Of a stretch of DNA of 41,619 bases, positions 7,089-15,274 are shown piece by piece. Every line of letters begins with the position of its first letter. The stretch's first letter is position 1. The notes under the pieces were generated by a model. It saw nothing but the letters and a program-made list of their open reading frames with translations. It had not been told where the DNA came from and made no database searches. Source of the stretch: CAZSMC01 sp964607755 (GTDB taxonomy: Bacteria > Zhuqueibacterota > Zhuqueibacteria > Residuimicrobiales > Krinioviventaceae); NCBI GenBank assembly GCA_964607755.1, contig CAZSMC010000038.1:1-41619 (forward strand). Reading direction: 5' to 3'. A program made the translations under genes and the position numbers.

Positions 7089-9545
7089 CTATTTTAAATT
7101 CATTTGAATATATATTGTGGGTGTAAATCCCAACATCGTAACATCGGTAATGGTAACCGGCACCGTATCGAGATTATAGTCCCTGTACCAGATGTTTTTA
7201 TGATTATAGACGTTAAAAATACTGACACCAATCTCCGTTGCCCATGAATCCGATTCCCATCTTCGGGATCCGCTTATGTCCATGCGGTGATAATCAGGCA
7301 ATCTGTTTGCATTTTTATCGCTTACATGGATATAGCTTTGCGATGTTCCATCCAGCAGGGGAATATAATACTGGCTTTCCGGCGAGGTGTAAGGATTACC
7401 CGATGCAAATACCCATGTGGCGGCCAATGTCCAAACACCCCATTGGTATTTTGCCACAACGTTTACTTCGTGGCGCCGGTCATGATTTGCCGGGAAAATT
7501 TCGCCATTATTAAGTGCGGGAAAATCATAATCAATTTTGCCAAGCGTATATCCCACCCACCCGGTAAGAGCACCACGTTTTTTCTGCAACAGTAATTCCA
7601 CACCTTTTGCATTGCCGGTTCCGATAAAAAAGTTATCTACTGGAGCAAAACCTCGTCCTCGTCCGCCGCTGCCGCCAACGGCAATATATCGTCGTGAAAA
7701 CTCGATCAGGTCTTTAAGGTCTTTTTGATATGCTTCAACAGAAACCACAAAACCGGAATTTTCATAGTTCAAACCAATAATTCTGTGTTCGGCGAAACTT
7801 GGGGCAAAATCCTCATCCGCCAGCAGCCAAAAGTCTCGGGCACCTTGGGTCACGTCTTCGTTGGAGATTCGATTGACAAACTGATAATACTGCCCCCAGG
7901 CCGCTTTGAAATCGATGTTATAAGCAAGCGGCGAAGAGAATGAAGCTCTCGGTTCATAATAAATATCGTTGGTTTTATTATAGTGGGAACTACGCAAACC
8001 TACAGTGAGTTTAGCCGCTTTAATTTTCCATTCATCCTGCAAATACAATGTTTTTAGGACCGATTCGATGTGTCTGGAGAAAATTTCAATCGTATCGTTT
8101 CGCATGGATGTATAATCATTTTTAAAATTGGAGAATTGAAATCCAAAACCAAATCTGTGGGAAGCTGTTGCCTGCCAGTCGAAATCAATTTTGTAGGTTT
8201 GGTCTTTCACATCATTATCTTCTTTGGAAGCATTACTAAAACCACTTCGAAAATTGGTACTATCACTCGGAACCGGTGATGCTACGCCGGATACGGTAGA
8301 GCTTCTATCATATTCGCTAAAATAGTGCGAGTTGGCAGCCAAAATATCTAGGTGCAAACGGTCGAACCATTGACGGGACCATTTGCCGCTGAATCCGAGA
8401 TTCCCCCAGCGGGTAAAATCATTTGTTTGAACTGATGCCTCATTCCCTGTATCCCTGAATCGCAGCCCCATACCGGACATATCCTGTGATTTATCCAGAT
8501 CGTCTTTTCCATTGTAAAAACTGAATGTGAGCACATCTTTGGATGTTGGATTAAGGGTTAGTTTACTGTTCAAATCATAAAAGTAAAAACTGGGTTTAAA
8601 CTCTGCCTGCTGCGTGCCTCCAGATCTACCGCCACCAAGCCCCATTACCGGACCACCGGTGGCGCCGCCTTCTTCGCCGGTCATCAATTCGTAAATGCTG
8701 TTGTAAAGTGGACTTTGGATAAAATCGGTATAGGAGCGGCGGCCGGCAATGAGAAAAGTTCCCCAATCGCTCAACGGCATTTCAAAATGAGACTTTGCGC
8801 TAAGCAGGTTTATAGCATACCCGAATTGTGTTCTGTTTTGATCCCCGGTTTTTCCTGTGAGGTTTACAACACTGGAAAGCCGCCCACCGTATTCAGCGCC
8901 AAATCCGCCCTTTAGCAGTTGAATGTCCTTGATTGCATCGGCATTAAATGCGCTGAAAAAACCGAAAAAATGATCCACGTGGTAAATGGTCATACCGTCA
9001 AACAAAATGAGGTTCTGGTCCGGTGTACCACCACGTACGTATAACCCGGACGAGCCGTCACTTACACCGCTTACACCCGGTAAAAGCTGCATGGTTCTAA
9101 ACACGTCCACTTCGCCAATATTAGGAAGCCTGGAAACCTGATACGGCGAAAGAGTGATTTGGCTGATTTCATCTGTGGCCTGCATCATATCTCCCTGGGC
9201 TGTCACCGTAACTTCGTCAAGCTCTATAATCGTTGGATTCAATCTTATCTGCATTAAATCATTGTTAATTTTATTCTCAAATTCAATTCTTAACGATTTA
9301 TAACCAATATATCGTACAATTAATGCGATATAACCAACAGGTTCATTAACAATGATAAAATAGCCGTCCGTATTTGTTGTCGTCCCTCGTGTTGTCCCCT
9401 CTACAAGGATATTGGCGTATGGGAGAGCTTCACCTGTTTTGGCATCCTTTACGTAGCCTTTTATGTCGGCCTTTTGCTGGCTGATTCCCAAAGATGCCAT
9501 TGCAAAACAGAGAAGTAAGGAGAGTATAATAGTAGAAAATTTCAT
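7089..9545 (-). CDS. TonB-dependent outer-membrane receptor
   Basis: The protein has 818 residues. The Sec signal (about 1-22) is followed by a carboxypeptidase-regulatory-like beta sandwich (ADIKGYVKDAKTGEALPYANILVEG, to about 110), a plug (about 120-230: EVDVFRTMQLLPGVSG, GLYVRGGTPDQNLILFDGM, GGFGAEYGGRLSSVVNL) and a 22-strand-type barrel. It imports a ligand across the outer membrane with TonB/ExbBD energy. The ligand is unknown; DUF4249 and a CBM9-like lipoprotein are co-encoded, and no SusD is present. The barrel ends IYIQMNLK rather than in the usual terminal aromatic residue. Two glycine-rich loops (around 290-310 and 626-640) are unusual. It lies 32 bp after the lipoprotein gene. Confidence 0.93.
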   Translation of the reverse strand: MKFSTIILSLLLCFAMASLGISQQKADIKGYVKDAKTGEALPYANILVEGTTRGTTTNTDGYFIIVNEPVGYIALIVRYIGYKSLRIEFENKINNDLMQIRLNPTIIELDEVTVTAQGDMMQATDEISQITLSPYQVSRLPNIGEVDVFRTMQLLPGVSGVSDGSSGLYVRGGTPDQNLILFDGMTIYHVDHFFGFFSAFNADAIKDIQLLKGGFGAEYGGRLSSVVNLTGKTGDQNRTQFGYAINLLSAKSHFEMPLSDWGTFLIAGRRSYTDFIQSPLYNSIYELMTGEEGGATGGPVMGLGGGRSGGTQQAEFKPSFYFYDLNSKLTLNPTSKDVLTFSFYNGKDDLDKSQDMSGMGLRFRDTGNEASVQTNDFTRWGNLGFSGKWSRQWFDRLHLDILAANSHYFSEYDRSSTVSGVASPVPSDSTNFRSGFSNASKEDNDVKDQTYKIDFDWQATASHRFGFGFQFSNFKNDYTSMRNDTIEIFSRHIESVLKTLYLQDEWKIKAAKLTVGLRSSHYNKTNDIYYEPRASFSSPLAYNIDFKAAWGQYYQFVNRISNEDVTQGARDFWLLADEDFAPSFAEHRIIGLNYENSGFVVSVEAYQKDLKDLIEFSRRYIAVGGSGGRGRGFAPVDNFFIGTGNAKGVELLLQKKRGALTGWVGYTLGKIDYDFPALNNGEIFPANHDRRHEVNVVAKYQWGVWTLAATWVFASGNPYTSPESQYYIPLLDGTSQSYIHVSDKNANRLPDYHRMDISGSRRWESDSWATEIGVSIFNVYNHKNIWYRDYNLDTVPVTITDVTMLGFTPTIYIQMNLK

Positions 9546-9577
9546 TCCTTTTTTCCTTATATTATATTATCTTGTAG

Positions 9578-10393
9578 CTATTCGTTTTCCTTAGATAATT
9601 TGATTTTCAACCAGATTTTTTCGCCATCCATGTTTGGTCTTTTCATTGGGGACATGCTGCCGCCACCACGGCCTCCCATTCCACCTCGACCGCCCAGGCC
9701 ACCACGGCCTCCGCCCATGGAACTGCGCTGCTTGCCCATTTCGGTGCGCACGTTTTCATCTATTCCTCCAATTTCCAGACCAATGTCCGCAATTGTATCA
9801 TCATCGATTCTGGGAACAAATGGAAGGCCATCAAAATCCATTAGAGGAATTTTAAATTCGTAACAGTAAATACCGTATTGTACCGTCGAAGACGCCTGTA
9901 GTGTTTCTTGTTCGTTTTCGCCAAACGATTTTTTATAATCATTGGTTTGCATAATAATTCGACCAATTTCCAAAGCTCTCTGTGGACCGTCAAATTCAGG
10001 CATTCTATTTCCAGGCCTGTTTGGTCGCTGTTCGCCATCACGATCTTGTGCCATTAATGAACGCATACTGTCAGCCAAAGCAAAACTTCCCCTATAGGAA
10101 ATGCCACGTTTGCGCTTTTTGTCAAACCAGATTTTAAATCCACCCCGAAATGCTTTTTGTGCCAAGTCGCTATTTGTTGTCTGGAACAGGAGGTAGAGGT
10201 TGTCCGAATCGTTCAACACTCTCATGGACGCATTTTTTTCCTGAATTGTTTGCGCTGGTGTTTCTTGCCAATCAGCAGAGTCGCCATCGATTACTAGTGT
10301 ATTTTCGAGAAAGTTGCTGCTGATTGGATTTTTTCCACAGGATACTAAAAGTAATGCAAGAAAGAAAAGTTTTTTCATTTTTCTTGTTTTCAT
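9578..10393 (-). CDS. CBM9-like (DOMON-type) lipoprotein with Gly/Arg/Met-rich tail
   Basis: The protein has 271 residues; the lipobox ends LLVSC (Cys19). The mature part starts with the family-9 carbohydrate-binding-module pattern LVIDGDSADWQ, then RVLNDSDNLYLLFQTTNSDL and FKIWFDKKRKRG, later GIYCYEFKIPL and ADIGLEIGGIDE. These modules bind sugars or other small ligands in beta-sandwich folds. Unusual is a low-complexity segment (about 222-250) of Gly-Gly-Arg and Gly-Met repeats before a last beta strand (KIWLKIKLSK). It is the first gene of the operon with the TonB receptor and DUF4249, so it probably captures or presents the receptor's ligand. A start at codon 6 is possible, but the upstream ATG has GGCGGA near it. 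Confidence 0.7.
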   Translation of the reverse strand: MKTRKMKKLFFLALLLVSCGKNPISSNFLENTLVIDGDSADWQETPAQTIQEKNASMRVLNDSDNLYLLFQTTNSDLAQKAFRGGFKIWFDKKRKRGISYRGSFALADSMRSLMAQDRDGEQRPNRPGNRMPEFDGPQRALEIGRIIMQTNDYKKSFGENEQETLQASSTVQYGIYCYEFKIPLMDFDGLPFVPRIDDDTIADIGLEIGGIDENVRTEMGKQRSSMGGGRGGLGGRGGMGGRGGGSMSPMKRPNMDGEKIWLKIKLSKENE

Positions 10394-10813
10394 TATCTGT
10401 TCCGCCGGTTAAAGTAAGTCAAGTTTGTTATAATTCGTTAAAAGATGAAAACACAAGCTAATAACCTGTCACCCGAAAAAGCTGAAAAGTTATCGATGTG
10501 ATTCCCGGTTTGATGTTCATTTTATTTTGATTCATATTTTCCCTCACTTTTTTATAATGACTCGCAGAGAGATCATGTCTTTCAAGCACATCGATGAAAG
10601 TCATCACTTGTGTACATTGGATTGTGAGTTATCTTTTGCAAAAGAGATTATTCTAAAGAAAAGAGAGTTGTAATTAGAACATGTTTATTGTCTTATCTTA
10701 TCGATTTGGCTGTCATCTATTTTTTCTTTGCCCTCCCTTTTTTTTCTGACTATTAGATTAGACACTCCGATATTTCGATTCATTCCAAATCAAATTAAAA
10801 AAATAAGGAATAA
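10394..10813. other. AT-rich gene-free stretch upstream of the TonB operon
   Basis: This should hold the promoter of the minus-strand lipoprotein/TonB operon. TTGACT lies about 35 bp before the start codon but with poor spacing to any TATAAT, so no promoter is called. An imperfect inverted repeat with CTTTC and GAAAG arms lies around 10578-10602. No coding signal was seen. Confidence 0.4.
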
Positions 10814-10978
10814 GATAAAAAAAACGGCGAAAAGGGAATTCACTTTCCGCCGTTTAATCCTGATACTAGCCGTAAATTTCTGATAGTTTATTTCTGCCAG
10901 AGTATTGATTACCTATTTAAAAGTGGCAAACCTGATATAAGCAATCTCTTCGACCGGATATACAGATATGACGGATGA
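10814..10978 (+). pseudogene. N-terminal piece of the transposase in a different frame
   Basis: Between an in-frame TAA at 10811 and TGA at 10976, this frame reads GIHFPPFNPDTSRKFLIVYF and later SGKPDISNLFDRIYRYDG, which runs naturally into MTDEELIADVQFDKRY of the main transposase frame. The two frames are offset by one base and overlap around 10968-10978. No ATG, GTG or TTG start is available in this piece, so the 5' end is also damaged, or translation once began further upstream. Confidence 0.55.
10822..10855 (-). terminator. GC-rich hairpin with T-run on the minus strand
   Basis: AAACGGCG pairs with CGCCGTTT (8 bp) and, after one mismatch, AAAG pairs with CTTT around an 8-nt loop; on the minus strand eight T residues follow. 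It has the shape of a terminator but no minus-strand gene feeds it. It may insulate the TonB operon from antisense transcription through the transposase, or be part of the element. Confidence 0.4.
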
Positions 10979-12479
10979 AGAACTCATCGCCGACGTGCAG
11001 TTTGATAAACGTTATGAATATGCCTTTGAACTGCCCTATAACCAATTAAAAGTTTGCCAGAAAACTCTGCATAATTTTCGATTTTTACTTCAATCCCATA
11101 AATTGGCCCGCAGCATTTTTGACCGCGCCACAGCCTACATTGCAAAGATCTTCAACATCGATACAAGCGCTCAACGACTGGATTCAACGCACATCGTTTC
11201 CAATATGGCCCGCTTATCCAGGCTGGGGCTGTTCGTTCGCGTAATCGAGAATTTTCTCCACAAATTAAAAAAGCTTGACGCTAAAGCTTATGAAAAGCTG
11301 CCTTCCCGTTTTACCGAACGGTATGGAAAACGCCGCGGTTACTTTGCCGATGTGCGCAGTAAAAAGACAAAACATCGTTTGGGCGAGGCGGACAATGACA
11401 TGTATTACCTGATATATCAGTTTTCTGATCATGAGAAAATGACGTCCCTAAAAGTAACCGGGCTGCTCAAGCGTGTATTTAATGAACATTGCACCATAGC
11501 CAAAACAGAAGACGCATCAGCGGTCTCGATTGAGGTTGTTGAGGATACCATGTCCGATTCGACGTCATCATCAGAAGCTGAGAAAGAGCAGCCTGCTCAG
11601 CAGGCCATTGCGGCCAATCAGGTAAGCATCAAAGAACCAGGCGAAATGCCTTCCAGAACTTTGCAAAATCCCTCTGATGAGGATGTTACCTGCGGTTATA
11701 AAGGAGCCGGCTACGAAGCGACTTTTGCTGAGACCTGCAATAAAAAGAATCCCTTCCAAATCATCACAAATGTCCAAACCGATCCATCGGATGTGAGCGA
11801 TCAACACAAGACGGTTAAGGCGGTGGACGAGCTGGACGCCAACCGAATAAAACCTAAAGTCATGTATGGAGATGGAGGTTTTACGAGCGGCGAAAACATT
11901 GTCGAATGCGCTGAGAGAGGCGTTGATCTTCAGGGTAATCTGGTTGGCGTTGACAAGGATCCGGAAAAGCTTAAATTAGCCGATTTTGTGTTTGAAGCGG
12001 ACGCCATCACAGTAAAAGAATGTCCTGCAGGGCAGGCGCCTGATGCACAAAAATCAGAAAATGCCCGGAAACCAAAGGCTTCATCGAAGCAATCATATTT
12101 GGTTAGCTTTAACCTGGACACATGCAAAAGTTGTTCATTGGTAGACAAGTGTTTGGTCAAACTTCAAAAGAAGGCCGTCGTCAGATTTTCCAAAGCGCAA
12201 TTGGCTTCATCGCTAAGACGGCGAGACCAGGAAACAAAAGTTTTCAAAGAACGCAAAAATATTCGGGCTGGCATTGAGGCGACCAATTCTGAGATGAAGA
12301 GGTCGCAAGGCCTTGGGAGATTGCGAGTTCGCGGCCAGCCTCGCGTCGATCAGACAGTCATTTTCAAAGCCATTGCATGCAATTTCAAGCGGATGATAAA
12401 GTACGTCCAATCGGCAGAGAAAACCGCTCTAAAAGCTGAAATCGGGGTTCATCCGGCAGTAAATCTGGCAAAATGTTAG
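10968..12479 (+). CDS. DDE transposase (IS1182/IS5-like), N-terminus frame-broken
   Basis: The reading frame gives 503 residues. Candidate catalytic residues are Asp72 (QRLDSTHIVSNMARLSRLG), Asp302 (VMYGDGGFTSGEN) and Glu437 (RAGIEATNSEMKRSQGLGR). A cysteine cluster DTCKSCSLVDKC near residues 383-394 is typical of this transposase group. A long acidic, Ser- and Gln-rich linker lies at about 178-235. The N-terminal DUF772-like part is not in frame: TAA lies 30 bp upstream of the ATG, and the missing residues appear in another frame at 10814-10978. There is no good ribosome site. It is therefore probably inactive unless a frameshift restores the fusion. Terminal inverted repeats were not identified. 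Confidence 0.8.
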   Translation: MTDEELIADVQFDKRYEYAFELPYNQLKVCQKTLHNFRFLLQSHKLARSIFDRATAYIAKIFNIDTSAQRLDSTHIVSNMARLSRLGLFVRVIENFLHKLKKLDAKAYEKLPSRFTERYGKRRGYFADVRSKKTKHRLGEADNDMYYLIYQFSDHEKMTSLKVTGLLKRVFNEHCTIAKTEDASAVSIEVVEDTMSDSTSSSEAEKEQPAQQAIAANQVSIKEPGEMPSRTLQNPSDEDVTCGYKGAGYEATFAETCNKKNPFQIITNVQTDPSDVSDQHKTVKAVDELDANRIKPKVMYGDGGFTSGENIVECAERGVDLQGNLVGVDKDPEKLKLADFVFEADAITVKECPAGQAPDAQKSENARKPKASSKQSYLVSFNLDTCKSCSLVDKCLVKLQKKAVVRFSKAQLASSLRRRDQETKVFKERKNIRAGIEATNSEMKRSQGLGRLRVRGQPRVDQTVIFKAIACNFKRMIKYVQSAEKTALKAEIGVHPAVNLAKC

Positions 12480-13112
12480 TATCTTACAAGTTAACTTTTG
12501 ACCACATTTGGCAAAAGATTTAAAACCTTTTTTGGTTCCGGTTTATCCGGGTTGGGGAATATACATGAAAATAGTCTTTGCTAAAGAAAAATTGCCGGCT
12601 TTTGGGAAATAATTGAGTTGAAAATGAATTCATGGCAAAAAACGACCCAAGTTAATGGCCTTGAGCGTTTAAATAGGCTACTTTTTACGAGAAAATCATG
12701 GATATGACATTTTTTTTTTGCTGCAACAGTCATTTTGGTATCCTAAATTATATTTTTTTTAATTTATACTTTTTATGGGGAGAAAATCAAGGGGGTATTT
12801 TATTATTTCTGGACTATTTCAGCAAAGGCACACCAGTGCAGCCTCCAGTTTCAGGACATTGAATTGTCTTTTTGTCACGAGGCTTTGCTGCCTTGGGACG
12901 CACTTTTTTTCATAAGAAATGAAAATGATTCGTGTACCGTTTGTATCCTTTTCCACATCAATGGATAGGTTTCAGTTTCGATATAAATGATTTCTTTTCT
13001 ACACCTTTAAACCCGGGTATTTGCAATCCAGATTGTAATGCCAGAACCACAATTTCTTCAATGAGATCCATTTTGCACATTCGTCTGAAACACACTCACA
13101 TCCCGGTCTCTC
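12480..13112. other. Gene-poor stretch with degraded coding traces
   Basis: It contains the second copy of the dispersed repeat (12777-12808). On the minus strand it contains short open frames that read like fragments of one decayed gene: a 37-codon frame at 13071-12958 starting MDLIEEIVVLALQSGLQIPG, then KDTNGTRIIFISYEKK and, after another frame change, RPKAAKPRDKKTIQCPETGG ending near 12812. I do not recognise a family. No complete gene or promoter is visible. Confidence 0.35.
12777..12808 (+). repeat. Dispersed repeat, copy 2
   Basis: Second copy of the element at 5736-5766, same orientation, in the gene-poor DNA downstream of the transposase. The shared core is GGGGAGAAAATCAAGGG plus TATTTTATTATTT. 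Confidence 0.6.
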
Positions 13113-13454
13113 TCATATCTGCAAAATCCCTTCCTCATCCGTCCTCACCTTGTAGGCCTGTTGCACTGGCGATACCACAATCATGCCGTCGCCTTTATAG
13201 CCAGTGCGACCGCTTTGACGGATGATAGAGATGAGGGTATCCACATGTTCATCCGCAGCCAGGATTTCCAGCTTGACGACCTTGTAGGCATCGACAAAGG
13301 GATAATCCGGGCTAATGTGTTTCTGTTCCCGGTCAGAATATTGTCCGGTGCCCTGGCATTGGGCAAAGGTCATGCTGTGAAATCCAGCCTGATCCAGGGC
13401 TTTGAACACGTCTTTGGTTTTTTCGTGGCGTATATAGGCTTTAATAAGTTTCAT
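13113..13454 (-). CDS. PII-like signalling protein at the end of the Cus operon
   Basis: The 113-residue protein has the fold signature of P-II family regulators: KLIKAYIRHEKTKDVFKALDQAGFHSMT at the N-terminus, a variable T-loop (about 37-55) and a C-terminal GYKGDGMIVVSPVQQAYKVRTDEEG, which closely follows the PII C-terminal signature. The T-loop lacks the usual uridylylation context, so nitrogen control by GlnD is unlikely. It lies 15 bp downstream of the cusB-like gene in the same direction and is probably co-transcribed. From position, a role in sensing or tuning metal efflux is inferred; a small ligand or metal could bind the trimer. Its stop codon is followed by gene-free DNA. Confidence 0.85.
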   Translation of the reverse strand: MKLIKAYIRHEKTKDVFKALDQAGFHSMTFAQCQGTGQYSDREQKHISPDYPFVDAYKVVKLEILAADEHVDTLISIIRQSGRTGYKGDGMIVVSPVQQAYKVRTDEEGILQI

Positions 13455-13469
13455 AACATTCCCGTGTTT

Positions 13470-15272
13470 TTATTCAATCGTTTCCCGCGTCTCGCCGCAT
13501 TTCAGCATGGACTCGCCGAAATAAGGATTGCGGATCTCTTTGACGCTGCTCAGCCAGTAAGCGCCGGCGTCTTTGTTGGCCATGGGACAGTACTGGTAAT
13601 AGACGGTCACATTGGACAGTCCAAAGGTTTTGACTGTGCTGTAAAACATCTGGTTGAAATCAGCGAATTCCAGACGCTGTTTTTTCAGATCATCGGATTT
13701 TGCGATTGCCGTAATGCTCTTTTTCAGTTGAGTTAGTTGATCCATCCATGACATGTGCGCGTCGCCCTTTAAAAGGCTCATATCCACTTTTTCCAGCGCA
13801 GTGCGGACCTGTTCCGCATGCTGGCTCACCTGTCCCGCATCCGATGCCACAAAGGCGTCCTTCATCTTTAGATAATCGTTGTAAACGCCGGTGAGCTGCT
13901 GCTTGAACTCAGCCGGAACGGATTGGTCCTGTGCTGGCGTCTCTGTTTTCACCTGCCTGTCTCCGGCCTGCAGGTCCATGTCACCGTGATCGTGTCCTGT
14001 TGACACTTTGCCACCGGCAGGATTCATCATGCTCGGTTTGCCTTCCAGTTGGGCAGCGGCATCGATCTTGAACACGCCGTGCACAGCAATCTCCTCGCCG
14101 GGCTGCAGTCCGTCCGCCACCACGTAAAAGTCGCCAGCTTCTGGTCCCAGGGTGATCTCCCGGTTTCGGAATGTGGGTGATTCAGGATTCACCTTGACGT
14201 ATACTACAGCCCGCTTGCCGGTCCAAAGGATCGCGGTCCTGGGGATCAGCAGGTGGTTCGACGCTTCGGCAATATTAGAATGCAGCACGCCCTGGGCGAA
14301 CATTTCCGGTTTCAGATCACGCTGTTCATTAGAAACTTCGACACGCACTTTGGCAGTGCGGGTGCGCGGATCGATCACTGGATCTACAAAAGTCACATCT
14401 GCCTTAAAAGTTTGACCAGGACGTGACTGGATGGTGAATTCCACCGGATCGCCGACCCGTATCCAGGGCAGGTCGCTTTCATAGGCGTCGAACAGCACCC
14501 AAACACGGCTTAGATCAGTGACCTTGAACAGAGCCGATCCTTCACTGACATAATCGCCCAGAGCCACATGCCGTTTCATCACTGTTCCGGAGATGGGCGA
14601 CAGCACGTCGAAATACAGTTTAGGTTCGCCTTGCTGTTCAATGTCCGCGATCTGCTCCTGGCTCAGATCCCAGAGTTTCAGTTTAGCCCGTGCCGCTTTG
14701 TAGAGCGAGGGCCGGCTTTCTTTGAGCGCCCTGGCCTCAATCAGTTCCTGCTGGGCGGCAATGAGTCCAGGGGAATAAATAGTAGCCAGTTTTTCGCCCT
14801 TTGTGACGGTTTGGCCGGTAAAATTGACAAACAGTTTTTCAATGCGTCCGCCGAAGCGGGCGGTGAGTTCCGCGATATTGCGTTCATCTGCCGCCACTTT
14901 GCCCTGCAAGAACACTGTCTTTTTCGGCGTGCCGCGAGTGACGGTCATAGTCTGGATATCCGCCAATTTGGCCGCAGATTCGGTCATGGCAATGGCATCC
15001 GGGTGCACATCGACGGATTCGGTTGAGGACAGCGGGATCAGGTCCATGCCACAGATGGGGCATTGTCCCGGTTCGTCCTGCCGGATCTGCGGATGCATGG
15101 AGCAGGTCCAGATAGTTTCTTTGTCCTGCCCGTGGATATGCCTGTCGTGTTCTGGCGCTGCCGGCGGTTCTGGCGCCGGGGAGCGGAACAACAGCCATCC
15201 CAATAGTAAACCAGCGATCAACGCGCCGATAGTCCATTTGTTTTCCTGCAATCTTTGTTTAATAGTGCTCAT
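13470..15272 (-). CDS. cusB: Heavy-metal RND efflux periplasmic adaptor (CusB-like)
   Basis: 600 residues from the ATG at 15272, which has AGGATA upstream; a TTG two codons earlier would overlap the preceding gene. One N-terminal transmembrane helix (about 13-29) precedes a His-rich linker (PEHDRHIHG). Next is a heavy-metal-binding domain with CSMHPQ and CPICGMD (Cys57, His60, Cys71, Cys74, Met76), then the HlyD-type adaptor core (hairpin, lipoyl and barrel parts, about 95-400). The C-terminal DUF3347 domain (about 455-600: YNDYLKMKDAFVASDAG, YYQYCPMANKDAGAYW) often accompanies Cu/Ag efflux adaptors. It links the inner-membrane pump to the outer-membrane channel and may hand over metal. The start is 2 bp after the cusC-like stop, implying translational coupling. 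Confidence 0.93.
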   Translation of the reverse strand: MSTIKQRLQENKWTIGALIAGLLLGWLLFRSPAPEPPAAPEHDRHIHGQDKETIWTCSMHPQIRQDEPGQCPICGMDLIPLSSTESVDVHPDAIAMTESAAKLADIQTMTVTRGTPKKTVFLQGKVAADERNIAELTARFGGRIEKLFVNFTGQTVTKGEKLATIYSPGLIAAQQELIEARALKESRPSLYKAARAKLKLWDLSQEQIADIEQQGEPKLYFDVLSPISGTVMKRHVALGDYVSEGSALFKVTDLSRVWVLFDAYESDLPWIRVGDPVEFTIQSRPGQTFKADVTFVDPVIDPRTRTAKVRVEVSNEQRDLKPEMFAQGVLHSNIAEASNHLLIPRTAILWTGKRAVVYVKVNPESPTFRNREITLGPEAGDFYVVADGLQPGEEIAVHGVFKIDAAAQLEGKPSMMNPAGGKVSTGHDHGDMDLQAGDRQVKTETPAQDQSVPAEFKQQLTGVYNDYLKMKDAFVASDAGQVSQHAEQVRTALEKVDMSLLKGDAHMSWMDQLTQLKKSITAIAKSDDLKKQRLEFADFNQMFYSTVKTFGLSNVTVYYQYCPMANKDAGAYWLSSVKEIRNPYFGESMLKCGETRETIE

Positions 15273-15274
15273 AA

